DNA of 64,000 nt from Rhodoligotrophos sp. CJ14 (GTDB taxonomy: Bacteria; Pseudomonadota; Alphaproteobacteria; Rhizobiales; Im1), in NCBI RefSeq assembly GCF_038811545.1, contig NZ_CP133319.1:3430001-3494000 (forward strand), in the 5' to 3' direction. Position numbers and translations under genes: made by a program. The notes below the pieces were generated by a model that did not search any database, was not told where the DNA came from, and saw only the letters and a program-made list of their open reading frames with translations. Positions 44,910-54,068 of the stretch are shown here, piece after piece (the stretch's first letter is position 1; every line of letters begins with the position of its first letter).

Positions 44910-45914
44910 ATGACCGTTCGCGTCGCCATCAATGGGTTCGGCCGTATCGGCCGCCTCGTTCTCCGGGCCTTTGCGGAATCGGGCCGCAAGGATATGGAGA
45001 TGGTCGCCATCAACAACCGGACGAATGCCGGCACCGCAGCCCACCTCTTCCAATATGACAGCGTGCATGGCCGTTTCCCCGGGCAGGTAACCGGTGGTGA
45101 GGATTACCTCGACATCGGCACTGGACGTATTCCCTTCACCGCCATCGAGAACCCGGCCGAGCTCGACTGGGGCAAGTTCGGCGTGGATGTGGTGCTTGAA
45201 TGCACCGGCAAATTCAACAGCCGTGAGAAGGCATCCATTCACCTTGAGCGCGGCGCCAAGAAGGTGCTGTGCTCGGCCCCGGCCAAGGGCGCGGATCTGA
45301 CCGTGGTCTACGGCGTCAATCACGAGGCGCTGAAGGCTGAGAACACCATCGTCTCGAATGCCTCCTGCACCACCAACTGCCTCGCGCCCATGGCCATGGT
45401 GCTGGACGACTTCTGTGGCATCGAGCGTGGCTATATGACCACCATCCATGCCTACACCACGGACCAGCGTCTGCTGGACAACAGCCACAAGGATCTGCGT
45501 CGGGCCCGCGCCGCGGCCATGTCGATGATCCCGACCACGACCGGTGCGGCCAAGACTGTGGGCGAGGTGCTGCCCAAGCTGAAAGGCAAGCTCGATGGTA
45601 CCTCCGTCCGCGTGCCCGTGCCGAATGTCTCGATGGTCGATCTGGTCTTCGTGCCCAGCCGCGCCGTCGCGGTCGAGGAGATCAATGACGCTATGCGCCA
45701 GGCGGCTAATGGCAAGCTCAAAGGCGTCCTTGAAACCTGCGACGTGCCGCTGGTCTCGACCGACTTCAACCACAGCGCCGCATCCTGTGTGTTCGACCTC
45801 ACCCAGACACAGATCGTCGACAAAACCCTCATTCGCGTTGCCGGCTGGTACGACAATGAATGGGGCTTCTCCTGCCGCATGAACGACACGGCCGCCTATT
45901 GGGGCGCGCTCTGA
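44910..45914 (+). CDS. gap: Glyceraldehyde-3-phosphate dehydrogenase
   Basis: This 334-residue type I GAPDH has the NAD-binding INGFGRIGRLVLRA (7-20), catalytic Cys153 (SCTTNC) and His180. The position that usually holds the NAD-selecting aspartate after strand two reads Asn-Asn (AINNRTNAG, residues 33-41), so cofactor use may be relaxed or include NADP. It follows tkt by 54 bases and precedes pgk by 21, so it works in glycolysis and gluconeogenesis. Confidence 0.96.
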   Translation: MTVRVAINGFGRIGRLVLRAFAESGRKDMEMVAINNRTNAGTAAHLFQYDSVHGRFPGQVTGGEDYLDIGTGRIPFTAIENPAELDWGKFGVDVVLECTGKFNSREKASIHLERGAKKVLCSAPAKGADLTVVYGVNHEALKAENTIVSNASCTTNCLAPMAMVLDDFCGIERGYMTTIHAYTTDQRLLDNSHKDLRRARAAAMSMIPTTTGAAKTVGEVLPKLKGKLDGTSVRVPVPNVSMVDLVFVPSRAVAVEEINDAMRQAANGKLKGVLETCDVPLVSTDFNHSAASCVFDLTQTQIVDKTLIRVAGWYDNEWGFSCRMNDTAAYWGAL

Positions 45915-45935
45915 ATCATCTGCGGGGGGCGGATT

Positions 45936-47141
45936 ATGACTTTTCGGACACTCGATGACGTCGACGTAAAGGGCAAGCGGGTGCTGCTGCGCGTCGACCT
46001 GAACGTGCCACTGAAAGGCGACGAGGTACAGGACGCGACCCGCATCGCGCGGGTCGTACCGACCATCAAGGAACTGGTGGAGCGCGGCGCCACCGTCATC
46101 CTTCTCTCCCATCTCGGTCGGCCGAAGGGAACCGTCGTGCCGGACATGTCACTGCGGGTGGTTACCGAGCCTCTGTCGAAGGCGCTCGGCATGCCGGTCA
46201 CCTTCATTGAGACGAATTGGGAAAACGGCAAGGCGACGCGCGCTGTCGCCGATGCCAAGCCGGGCCAGGTGCTGCTTCTGGAGAACACGCGCTTTCATAA
46301 GGGCGAAGAGGCGAACCAGCCCAGCTTCGTCAAGCGGCTGCTCGATCTCGGCGATATCTACGTGAACGATGCCTTTTCGGCAGCCCATCGTGCCCATGCC
46401 TCAACCGAGGGCATCGCCCATTTCCTGCCGTCCGTCGCCGGCCGGGCGATGGAAGCGGAGGTTGGCGCGCTGACTGCCGCCCTGGAACATCCGCAACGGC
46501 CATTGGTGGCCGTGGTGGGCGGCGCCAAGATCTCGACCAAGTTTGAAGTCCTCGGCCATCTCACCTCGCGTGTTGACACTCTGATCATCGGCGGTGGCAT
46601 GGCCAACACCTTCCTCTTCGCTCAGGGCAAGCCGGTTGGTCGCTCGCTCTGTGAGCACGAGCTGGTGAACGAAGCTCGCGAGATTTTGAAGCAGGCAGGC
46701 GAACGCGGCTGTGAGATCCTGCTGCCGGTCGATGCTGTGGTTGCGGAGGACTTCAAGCCCCATGCCCACCACCGCACCGTCGATATCTCGGATGTGAACG
46801 CCAAGGAGCGGATCCTCGACATCGGCCCGAAAACGCTCGAGCACATCAAGGCGTGCTTTGACCGGGCGAAGACCCTGGTCTGGAACGGACCTTTCGGCGT
46901 GTTCGAGCTTGAGCCATTTGACCGGGGCACGGTCGCCGCGGCTCAATATGCCGCAAAGCTCAGCCGTGAGGGCAAGCTGCTCTCGGTGGCGGGCGGTGGC
47001 GATACCGTATCGGCCTTGAACCACGCCGGCGTTGCGGATGACTTCACCTATGTCTCCACTGCGGGCGGTGCCTTCCTCGAATGGCTGGAAGGCAAGGAGC
47101 TGCCCGGCGTGACGGTTTTGCAGAAAACGCCTTCTGCGTGA
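45936..47141 (+). CDS. pgk: Phosphoglycerate kinase
   Basis: Pgk interconverts 1,3-bisphosphoglycerate and 3-phosphoglycerate with ATP formation. The 401-residue protein shows VLLRVDLNVPL, LLSHLGRPKG, LLLENTRFHKGEE, ALEHPQRPLVAVVGGAKISTK, VWNGPFGVFE and the terminal GGGDTVSAL with STAGGAFLEWLEGKELPGV. GGGGGG lies 8 bases before the ATG. Coordinates and length match the family. Confidence 0.97.
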   Translation: MTFRTLDDVDVKGKRVLLRVDLNVPLKGDEVQDATRIARVVPTIKELVERGATVILLSHLGRPKGTVVPDMSLRVVTEPLSKALGMPVTFIETNWENGKATRAVADAKPGQVLLLENTRFHKGEEANQPSFVKRLLDLGDIYVNDAFSAAHRAHASTEGIAHFLPSVAGRAMEAEVGALTAALEHPQRPLVAVVGGAKISTKFEVLGHLTSRVDTLIIGGGMANTFLFAQGKPVGRSLCEHELVNEAREILKQAGERGCEILLPVDAVVAEDFKPHAHHRTVDISDVNAKERILDIGPKTLEHIKACFDRAKTLVWNGPFGVFELEPFDRGTVAAAQYAAKLSREGKLLSVAGGGDTVSALNHAGVADDFTYVSTAGGAFLEWLEGKELPGVTVLQKTPSA

Positions 47142-47220
47142 GTTACGCCTTCCAGATTGCCATCAGCTTGCAGCATAATCGCAGAATAATTTGCCCGGAA
47201 CGATACACGAGGACCACATC

Positions 47221-48240
47221 ATGACCATGACCCTAGAACAGGTAGCGCAGGCCTTGGTGGCGGATAACAAGGGCATTCTCGCAGCCGACGAGAGCGGCGG
47301 GACCATCAAGAAGCGCTTCGACAGCATCGGCCTTGCCTCGACCGAGGAGACGCGCCGTGATTATCGCGAGATGCTGTTCCGGTCCACCGAGGCGATGAGG
47401 AACTACATCTCCGGCACCATTCTCTATTACGAGACCCTCCGCCAGAGCGCGAAGGATGGCACCCGCTTCGTCGATATCTTGAATGAGGCGGGCTCGATTC
47501 CGGGCATCAAGGTCGACGTCGGCGCCAAGCCGCTCGCTGGTCACCCCGGTGAGACGATAACCGAAGGCCTCGATGGGCTCCGCGCCCGCTGTGAAGAATA
47601 TTACCAGCTCGGTGCCCGCTTCACGAAATGGCGTGCCGTCATTTCCATCGGCAAGAACATACCGAGCCGGGCTTGCATTGTGACCAACATGCATGCGCTC
47701 GCCCGCTACGCAGCCATTGCGCAGGAAGCGAAGCTCGTTCCGATCGTCGAGCCGGAAGTGTTGATGGATGGTGATCACACCATTGATCGCTGCACCGAAG
47801 TCACCGAAGCGGTGCTCCATACGCTTTATGCTGAGCTGGCGCTGCAGGGCGTCGTTCTCGAGCAATCGCTGCTGAAGCCGAACATGGTCATATCCGGCAT
47901 GGAGTGCCCGCAGCAGGCCAGCGTGGAGGAGGTTGCCGCACGCACGGTACAGGTGCTGAAGCGCACGGTTCCGGCGGCGGTCCCGGGCATTGTCTTCCTG
48001 TCCGGCGGCCAATCCGATGAGTTGGCTACAGCCCATCTCTCGGCCATGAATTCTGCCTTCGATCTGCCTTGGACTCTGTCGTTCTCCTATGGCCGCGCGC
48101 TCCAAGCTGCGGCACTCAAAGCCTGGAATGGTAAGGCTGAGAACGTGGCGGCCGGCCAGCGGGCCTTCTCCCACCGCGCCCGCATGAACAGCCTCGCTGC
48201 CGCGGGGCGCTGGTCGGCAGAGCTTGAAAAGGCGGCGTAA
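47221..48240 (+). CDS. fba: Fructose-bisphosphate aldolase, class I
   Basis: This 339-residue aldolase is of the metal-independent, Schiff-base type. Lys219 in SLLKPNMVISG is the imine-forming residue, and GILAADESGGTIKKR and PIVEPEVLMDG are the other hallmarks. It is homologous to the animal enzyme. The upstream gap from pgk is 79 bases. The ATG at 47221 is the second of two candidate starts, since an in-frame start at 47191 gives an unconserved tail. Class I enzymes of this type are common in Rhizobiales. Confidence 0.96.
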   Translation: MTMTLEQVAQALVADNKGILAADESGGTIKKRFDSIGLASTEETRRDYREMLFRSTEAMRNYISGTILYYETLRQSAKDGTRFVDILNEAGSIPGIKVDVGAKPLAGHPGETITEGLDGLRARCEEYYQLGARFTKWRAVISIGKNIPSRACIVTNMHALARYAAIAQEAKLVPIVEPEVLMDGDHTIDRCTEVTEAVLHTLYAELALQGVVLEQSLLKPNMVISGMECPQQASVEEVAARTVQVLKRTVPAAVPGIVFLSGGQSDELATAHLSAMNSAFDLPWTLSFSYGRALQAAALKAWNGKAENVAAGQRAFSHRARMNSLAAAGRWSAELEKAA

Positions 48241-48257
48241 GCCGGGCCGCTGAGGTC

Positions 48258-48983
48258 ATGGCCCGCACCAAGCCTGCCGGAAAGACTCGGGGCAAGAAGA
48301 AACATCGTGGCAAGAAGGGCGAACCGGCTGTTGAGAAGGTTCGCCCGCGCCTGTTTCTGGTGAGCCCCGAAGATATCGCACCAGCGCTGCTTTACGAGAC
48401 CTTGGCCGCTGCCTTGCGATCTGGTGATGCCGCCTGTTTGCTGGTCCGAGGCAAGGATAGCGTGTCCATTCGCGCCAGGATGGAAGCTGTCCAGTCCCTC
48501 GCCCATGCCCATAATCTCGCCGTTCTTTTGCACGATGCTCCTGAACTGGCGGTAGAGCTCGGGGCAGACGGGGTGCAGATCCAAGCAGACCTGGCTCGCT
48601 ATCGAGAGGTGCGTTCAATCGTCGGAGACGGGCGTATCGTGGGCGTGTTTTGCGGTCAGTCTCGCCATGCGGCAATGGAGCTGGGCGAGGCGGGTGCTGA
48701 ATACGTCGCCTTTGATGAGACGTATCCCCCTGCTGCCGTGTCGGACGAGCAGGAATCTGGCGAGGATGATCCCGAATTCTCGCTCTTGGGGTGGTGGGCG
48801 GAAGTGTTCGAAGTGCCTTGCGTTGCTTTCGCGCCGAACGAGGAGGCGGCTGTCCGCCGTCACGCCGGGCTGGGTGTCGAGTTCATCCGGCCCGCCGACG
48901 AGATGTGGAACTCCGCGCGAGCCGCGAGTGAGATAATGTCCCGATGCAACGCCGTGATCGACGAGGTCTCGCGCGATGAATGA
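48258..48983 (+). CDS. ThiE-like TIM-barrel protein with lysine-rich N-terminus
   Basis: This 241-residue protein has a (beta-alpha)8 core resembling thiamine-phosphate synthase: RLFLVSPED, LLHDAPELAVELGADGVQIQ and IVGVFCGQSRHAAMELGEAGAEYVAFDETYP. The residues that bind pyrophosphate and the thiazole in true ThiE appear altered. The first 28 residues are almost all Lys, Arg, Gly and Pro, which is unusual. It is placed 17 bases after fba and overlaps the next gene by 8 bases. Whether it makes thiamine phosphate is doubtful. Confidence 0.65.
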   Translation: MARTKPAGKTRGKKKHRGKKGEPAVEKVRPRLFLVSPEDIAPALLYETLAAALRSGDAACLLVRGKDSVSIRARMEAVQSLAHAHNLAVLLHDAPELAVELGADGVQIQADLARYREVRSIVGDGRIVGVFCGQSRHAAMELGEAGAEYVAFDETYPPAAVSDEQESGEDDPEFSLLGWWAEVFEVPCVAFAPNEEAAVRRHAGLGVEFIRPADEMWNSARAASEIMSRCNAVIDEVSRDE

Positions 48984-49932
48984 CCATTCCCGAAAGCTTT
49001 GGGCGAGTTTGGCCTTTGCCCTTGCATTTGGCTGTGCATCTGCGGCTTACGCCGATATGGCCTCCGTGATCAAGGCGGCCGAAGCGGGTGACTATGCGCG
49101 CGCCTTCCGGGAGGCAACGCCGCTGGGTGATGCTGGTGATCCCGAGGCGCAGGCCTTCATCGCCAATCTTTATGAGAGTGGGCTGGGCGTGCCGCGCGAC
49201 CAGGACATGGCCCTGCGTTGGTACGAGCAGGCCGCAAAACGGGGTCATACCGGCGCGATGGTGGCGATCGCCCTCATGCTGATTGATGGGCGCACCGGCG
49301 AAAAAGATCTGACGAAGGCCCACGACCTGCTGACGCAAGCAGCTGAGGCAGGCTATGCACCGGCTCAGCACAACCTGGCTCTGCTCTATGCCGGTGCGGC
49401 TGGTTATGAGCAGGATTGGGCGAAATCCGCCGAATGGTTCCGCAAGGCAGCCGAGCAGGGGCTGGCGGATGCTCAGTACAATCTCGGCGTTCTCTACGCG
49501 GAAGGCCGTGGCGTGACCAAGGACATGGTGCAGGCCGGCACCTGGATCTCCAAGGCCGCATCCCAGGGCCTGGCGGACGCGGCACTGGACTATGGCATCA
49601 TGGTGTTCCGCGGCGAGGGTGTGCAGAAGGACGAAAAGGTCGGGGCCCAATGGCTCCTGGTTGCCGCGCAGCGGGGTAACGTGGTGGCCCAGAACCGACT
49701 GGCACATCTCTATATTGCCGGCCGCGGTGTCGAGCAGGATCCGGTCGAAGGCGCCAAGTGGAACATTCTCGCCCGGGAAGGCGGCCGCACCGATTCAGAG
49801 CTCGACGGCTTGATCGCAAAACTGACCGACCAGCAGCGCACCGAGGCGGAACTGCGTGTACGGAGCTTCAAGGCCCGTCAGCTCGCAGGGCAAAACCCGG
49901 CGGTCGCAGCCACCGGAGCCTCCGGCGGCTGA
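48976..49932 (+). CDS. Periplasmic Sel1-repeat protein
   Basis: This 318-residue protein has a signal peptide (cleavage near AYADMA, residue 26) and about six Sel1-type repeats of 36 residues. Examples are AQAFIANLYESGLGVPRDQDMALRWYEQAAKRGH and AQYNLGVLYAEGRGVTKDM. Sel1 repeats form alpha-solenoid scaffolds, often for envelope or signalling complexes. It overlaps the upstream ThiE-like gene by 8 bases, so the two are translationally linked. No enzymatic motif is visible. Confidence 0.85.
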   Translation: MNDHSRKLWASLAFALAFGCASAAYADMASVIKAAEAGDYARAFREATPLGDAGDPEAQAFIANLYESGLGVPRDQDMALRWYEQAAKRGHTGAMVAIALMLIDGRTGEKDLTKAHDLLTQAAEAGYAPAQHNLALLYAGAAGYEQDWAKSAEWFRKAAEQGLADAQYNLGVLYAEGRGVTKDMVQAGTWISKAASQGLADAALDYGIMVFRGEGVQKDEKVGAQWLLVAAQRGNVVAQNRLAHLYIAGRGVEQDPVEGAKWNILAREGGRTDSELDGLIAKLTDQQRTEAELRVRSFKARQLAGQNPAVAATGASGG

Positions 49933-50062
49933 TTAGCACGCTGAATTGTCCGTATTCGGCCTGGGTCGCAGTTGACGCTGTGCCCGGCGCAAGCCTAATC
50001 TTTACGAATCGCCGGATCAGAGGCAACCCGGTGTGATGATCGAGGGATAGCGACGGAACACG

Positions 50063-50347
50063 ATGGCGGAGTCCACAAAGCTGGACAGTGCATTGGCGCG
50101 CTTCGAAGAAGCTGTCGCTCGGCTAGAGGAAGTTTTGCGGTCCCAGCGGCGGTCACGGGAATCGGGCGAGCGTTCTGGAGAGGGCTCGAGCGACAGTGAA
50201 CGGCTGCACGCCGAACTTGAAGCGCTGAGGCTGGAAAACGAGGAGCTTCGGTCGCGAAACCAGGACCTCGAGCAGGCCAACGCCAAGGCTCTCCACAAGG
50301 TAGACGACGCTGTGAGCCGAATTCGGTCCGTACTCGGTGAGCAATAA
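50063..50347 (+). CDS. DUF4164 coiled-coil protein
   Basis: This 94-residue protein is a single long coiled coil (residues 5-90, with a charged break at RSQRRSRESGERSGEGS). It fits DUF4164, which I know mainly from Rhizobiales. It lies 39 bases before zapA and may work with the division-ring factor, which is inference from synteny. Confidence 0.75.
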   Translation: MAESTKLDSALARFEEAVARLEEVLRSQRRSRESGERSGEGSSDSERLHAELEALRLENEELRSRNQDLEQANAKALHKVDDAVSRIRSVLGEQ

Positions 50348-50386
50348 TGCGTATCGCCTCCACCTTTTCTCGGAGATTCCGATCAA

Positions 50387-50752
50387 ATGGCTCAGGTTGT
50401 CGTTCGGGTGAACGATCGCCCTTACACTATGGAGTGTGGACCCGGCGAGGAAGAGCATCTGCTGGAACTGGCGCAGCTTCTCGATAGCGAAGTCAGCAAG
50501 CTGAAGCGCCATGTGGGCCAGGTGGGCGATATCAGGCTCTTGCTGATGGCCGGTCTCACCGTGGCTGACAAATTGGCCGACGCGTTGCGCCACATCGAAG
50601 CGCTACAGGACGAGATCGGTGGCCTGCGCGATGCGCGCATGGCAGCGATCGAGCGCAGCCGGCAGCAAGATGAGCGCGTCGCCGAACGGATCACCACTGC
50701 TGCAATCCGGCTGGAGAAGCTCTCGCAGGAATACAGCGAACAGACCGACTGA
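50387..50752 (+). CDS. zapA: Cell division protein ZapA
   Basis: This 121-residue protein opens VVVRVNDRPYTMECGPGEEEHLLELAQLLDSEVSKLK, the ZapA N-terminal domain, followed by a coiled coil. ZapA binds FtsZ polymers and promotes Z-ring bundling. The order zapA-6S RNA-ygfA is conserved in proteobacteria and holds here. Confidence 0.92.
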   Translation: MAQVVVRVNDRPYTMECGPGEEEHLLELAQLLDSEVSKLKRHVGQVGDIRLLLMAGLTVADKLADALRHIEALQDEIGGLRDARMAAIERSRQQDERVAERITTAAIRLEKLSQEYSEQTD

Positions 50753-50832
50753 TTTCTGCATGGATCCGCTGGATTTTCGACAACCGCGCGACTAGATTAT
50801 CGGCACGGGCTGCCCGGTGCGTCAGGAGATCA

Positions 50833-50975
50833 AAGTTCCCTGGGGCCTATAAACGATCTCAATGGGAGCTGTCCCTGGCTGAGGCCGTGGCCTCTTTCAA
50901 ACGGCGCCCACCTACGCTAGTAGGGACCCGGGATCGTATCCTCCAACGGCCAGGGCGGCTCGGCCCTTCTCGCAG
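50833..50975 (+). ncRNA. ssrS: 6S RNA
   Basis: The 283-base gap between zapA and ygfA is the standard place for 6S RNA. CCCTGGGGCC (50838-50847) pairs with GGCCAGGG (50948-50955), with two bulged G, to form the closing stem. A terminal hairpin GAGGCC-GT-GGCCTC sits at 50881-50894 (the loop would open by a base pair), with a large internal bubble between. 6S RNA mimics an open promoter and holds sigma-70 RNA polymerase. The exact ends are not determined. A GCAGGC/GCCTGC stem follows at 50972-50993 without a T run. Confidence 0.75.
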
Positions 50976-51035
50976 GCATTGGACCACGCCTGCAAAGAAA
51001 ACAGATTTGGCCTGCCGGTCTGCAAAGACGGGGTA

Positions 51036-51662
51036 ATGTTGCAAGATACACCGGCCCCATTGGCCGAACGCAAGACATTGGCCCGCCGCTCTGCTGCGGC
51101 CGCGCGCGCCAAACTCCATGCTGCTGCGGCTAAGCCCGCGAGTGAGGCGCTTGCTCGCATCGGTGCCGACCTGTTGGGCGCGGGTGGCGGGCGGATTGCC
51201 GCCGGTTTTCACGCCTATCGCAGCGAGATCGATGTGATGCCACTGGTCACAGCACTCTCCACCTCTGGCTGGATAGCGGCGCTTCCGGTGATTACGGCGC
51301 CTGAGGAACCCCTGATTTTCCGGCGCTGGACCCCTGGCGATGAGACGATCCCCGGCCATTTCGGCATTCACGTGCCGCAGGATCACGCCGAGCTCGTCGA
51401 GCCCGATATCGTGCTCGTGCCCATGCTGGCCTTCGATCGGCAAGGCTACCGCCTGGGCTATGGCGGCGGCTTTTACGATCGCACGCTGGAGACATTGCGG
51501 GCGAAAAAGCGGGTTACCGCCATTGGCATCGCATTTGCTGGTCAGGAGATCGAATCCGTACCGCGCGGCCGGCTGGATCAGCCGTTGGACTGGATCCTGA
51601 CTGAGCAGGGTGCAATCTACCCCGCCCGGGATCAAGCGGCGAAAGGGCCCGAATGCGATTGA
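51036..51662 (+). CDS. ygfA: 5-formyltetrahydrofolate cyclo-ligase
   Basis: This 208-residue enzyme recycles 5-formyltetrahydrofolate to methenyl-tetrahydrofolate with ATP. The C-terminal hallmark LGYGGGFYDRTLETL is present, along with VPMLAFDRQGYR before it. The N-terminal basic helix ARRSAAAARAKL fits. The ATG at 51036 is chosen, as the frame start at 50979 would run into the 6S region. It overlaps the next gene by 10 bases. Confidence 0.93.
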   Translation: MLQDTPAPLAERKTLARRSAAAARAKLHAAAAKPASEALARIGADLLGAGGGRIAAGFHAYRSEIDVMPLVTALSTSGWIAALPVITAPEEPLIFRRWTPGDETIPGHFGIHVPQDHAELVEPDIVLVPMLAFDRQGYRLGYGGGFYDRTLETLRAKKRVTAIGIAFAGQEIESVPRGRLDQPLDWILTEQGAIYPARDQAAKGPECD

Positions 51663-52477
51663 TATTCATAGGAGATGTGGTCGGTCGATCCGGGCGCAAG
51701 GTGCTTTATGAGCGGCTGCCGAAGCTGCGCGATCAGCTCGCTGCCGATTTCGTGATTGTGAATGGCGAGAACGCGGCTGGCGGCTTCGGCATCACCGAAG
51801 AAATCTTCCGGGATATTCGCAACGCGGGCGCCGATGTCGTCACTTTGGGCAATCACGCCTTCGACCAGCGGGAAACGCTGATTTTCATTGAGCGTGAGCC
51901 TACGCTTCTTCGTCCCCTAAACTATCCCCCCGCAACCCCTGGCCGCGGCGTGGGGCTGTTCTCGACCGGCGAGGGCCGTTCCGTGCTTGTGATGAATGTC
52001 ATGGGCCGCCTGTTCATGGATCCGCTCGATGACCCCTTTGCGGCCATGGATCGCGAGCTGGAGAATTGCCCGCTGAAGCAGGTCTGCGATGCCTCTGTGA
52101 TCGATTTCCATGCCGAGGCAACATCGGAGAAGATGGGCGCTGGGCATTTCGCCGATGGTCGCGCCAGCCTGGTTGTGGGCACCCACACCCATGTGCCGAC
52201 CGCCGACCACCAGATCCTGCCCCATGGTACAGCCTATATGACGGATGCCGGCATGACCGGCGATTACAATTCCATCATCGGCATGGATAGCGAGGAGCCT
52301 CTCATCCGCTTCACCCGCAAATTGGCGACGGGACGGTTCGAACCCGCAAGTGGAGAGGGGACCTTGTGCGGTGTCGGCGTCGAGATCGATGATGAGACCG
52401 GCTTGGCCAGAGCGATTGCGCCCATCCGCGTCGGCGGGCGGCTTGAGCCTGTCTTGCCCTCGTTCTGGCTCTCCTGA
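51653..52477 (+). CDS. YmdB-family metallophosphoesterase
   Basis: This 274-residue protein fits the TIGR00282/YmdB phosphoesterase family, which binds two metals and cleaves cyclic nucleotides in Bacillus. Metal-site segments are FIGDVVGRSG, VNGENAAGGFGIT, VTLGNHAFDQRE and GTHTHVPTAD. It overlaps ygfA by 10 bases and is likely cotranscribed. The biological substrate in alphaproteobacteria is not known to me. Confidence 0.9.
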   Translation: MRLIFIGDVVGRSGRKVLYERLPKLRDQLAADFVIVNGENAAGGFGITEEIFRDIRNAGADVVTLGNHAFDQRETLIFIEREPTLLRPLNYPPATPGRGVGLFSTGEGRSVLVMNVMGRLFMDPLDDPFAAMDRELENCPLKQVCDASVIDFHAEATSEKMGAGHFADGRASLVVGTHTHVPTADHQILPHGTAYMTDAGMTGDYNSIIGMDSEEPLIRFTRKLATGRFEPASGEGTLCGVGVEIDDETGLARAIAPIRVGGRLEPVLPSFWLS

Positions 52478-52538
52478 GCTGGATTTCATCCCAATCCGCG
52501 CCTATAAAGCCGTGAGCAGCTGAAGCAGAGATCGAGAG

Positions 52539-53288
52539 ATGGCCGGCCATTCGCAATTTAAGAACATCATGTATCGCAAGGGTGCGCAGGATGCAAAGCG
52601 CGCCAAGATCTTCTCGAAGCACTCCCGCGAGATCACGGTGGCGGCGAAGGCTGGAGGACCGGATCCCGCGAGCAATGCCCGGCTGAGGCTGGCCATTCAG
52701 AATGCGCGCGCCGAGAACATGCCGAAGGACAATATCGAGCGCGCCATCAAGAAGGCGAGCGGCGGTGAGGCGGACAATTACGAAGAGATCCGCTACGAAG
52801 GTTATGGACCCGGCGGGGTTGCGGTCATTGTCGAGGCCCTCACCGACAATCGCAACCGCACTGCCAGCACGGTTCGCTCCTATTTCACCAAATTCGGCGG
52901 TAATCTTGGTGAAACGGGCTCGGTCTCCTTCATGTTCAACCGCGTCGGGCAGATCAAGTACAAGCCCGAGGCCGGCGATGCCGAGACGGTGCTCGAAGCG
53001 GCCATAGATGCAGGTGCCGAGGACGTCCAATCCGATGAAAGCGGTCACCTCATCACCTGCGCCTTTGAGGATCTGAGCGAGGTCTCCGCCAACCTGCAGG
53101 AGCGCCTGGGTGAGGCCGATACGGTCCGTGCGCTCTGGCTGCCGCAAACCATGGCGCCCGTCGATGAGGAGCGTGCCCAGAGCATGCTGAAGCTGATCTC
53201 CGCCCTCGAAGATGATGATGACGTGCAGAATGTCTATTCGAACTTCGAGGTCAGCGATGAGGTTATGGCCAAGCTGACGGCGGCGTGA
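52539..53288 (+). CDS. yebC: YebC/PmpR-family regulatory protein
   Basis: This 249-residue protein opens [32 protein letters not shown], the YebC signature, and continues with [28 protein letters not shown] and FNRVGQIKY. Family members have been described as transcription factors, and some as translation factors at proline stretches. It precedes ruvCAB, separated only by the divergent lysE gene, a common alphaproteobacterial neighbourhood. Confidence 0.93.
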   Translation: MAGHSQFKNIMYRKGAQDAKRAKIFSKHSREITVAAKAGGPDPASNARLRLAIQNARAENMPKDNIERAIKKASGGEADNYEEIRYEGYGPGGVAVIVEALTDNRNRTASTVRSYFTKFGGNLGETGSVSFMFNRVGQIKYKPEAGDAETVLEAAIDAGAEDVQSDESGHLITCAFEDLSEVSANLQERLGEADTVRALWLPQTMAPVDEERAQSMLKLISALEDDDDVQNVYSNFEVSDEVMAKLTAA

Positions 53289-53318
53289 CACCGCATTCCT
53301 ATCCGGTTCCCTGACCGG

Positions 53319-53930
53319 CTATTTCGCCGCGATTGCCGTTGCAGCGCCAGCCATCAGACCTGCGCTGCATCGGTTCACCACACGCATGGCCCTGGGATTG
53401 CGCAGAAACAGCCGCGCCCGCGCCGCAAGCGCGACCCAGGAGAGATCGATGGCGATGAGCACCACCATCATGGTTGCGGTGAGCTCCGCCCAGCCGAGCA
53501 TATTCAGGTTTTTGAGATCGATGATGGTCGGCAGCAGCGCCATATAGAACATCATGATCTTGGGATTTCCCAGCGTGACCGCCATGCCGGCCGCGAACAG
53601 TTTGAGCGCGGATCCACGCTCCGGCACCGTTCCCTGCTCCACGTCCGCCGGTGCTTTCCACATCTTCCAGGCGAGAAACATCAGATAGAGCACGCCGGCC
53701 CATTTGATGCCCAGGAAGATCATATGAAACGACTGGGCAATGGCGGACAGGCCCCATACGGCCAATGACAGCCAGATCGCCTCGCCAACCCACATGGCCG
53801 CAAGGAATGGCAGGACATCGCGCGGCCCACGGGTAAGAACCCTGGCCACGAGTGCTGCTATGCTTGGACCGGGCGATCCTGCTGCGACCACCAGCGCGCC
53901 GGCAAAGATCAGCAGAGCGGTTAAATCCAT
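53319..53930 (-). CDS. LysE/RhtB-family amino-acid exporter
   Basis: This 203-residue inner-membrane protein has about six hydrophobic segments. The N-terminus LLIFAGALVVAAGSPGPSIAALVARVLTRG and the mid-protein KLFAAGMAVTLGNPKIMMFY match LysE-type exporters. The ATG at 53930 gives the usual length, and longer in-frame starts add a non-membrane tail. It sits against the strand between yebC and ruvC, which looks like an insertion in a conserved order. The exported substrate is unknown. Confidence 0.85.
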   Translation of the reverse strand: MDLTALLIFAGALVVAAGSPGPSIAALVARVLTRGPRDVLPFLAAMWVGEAIWLSLAVWGLSAIAQSFHMIFLGIKWAGVLYLMFLAWKMWKAPADVEQGTVPERGSALKLFAAGMAVTLGNPKIMMFYMALLPTIIDLKNLNMLGWAELTATMMVVLIAIDLSWVALAARARLFLRNPRAMRVVNRCSAGLMAGAATAIAAK

Positions 53931-54068
53931 GACGTCGCGCCTCGGCCCTATCAACTACCTGACCACGACTCTCATCTGAGTGCCTGAACGAGGTCAAGGC
54001 CGAACAGAGTTCTCCAGTCCCTGAGGTTCTGCTTTGGTTCCGCTCAGGCTTTGCGTTATTGATCCTGC

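Noticed and set aside
43353-46112. 919-codon minus-strand open frame across tkt and gap
   Set aside because: It is antisense to two clear enzymes, has no family resemblance, and long open antisense frames are expected in high-GC codon usage.
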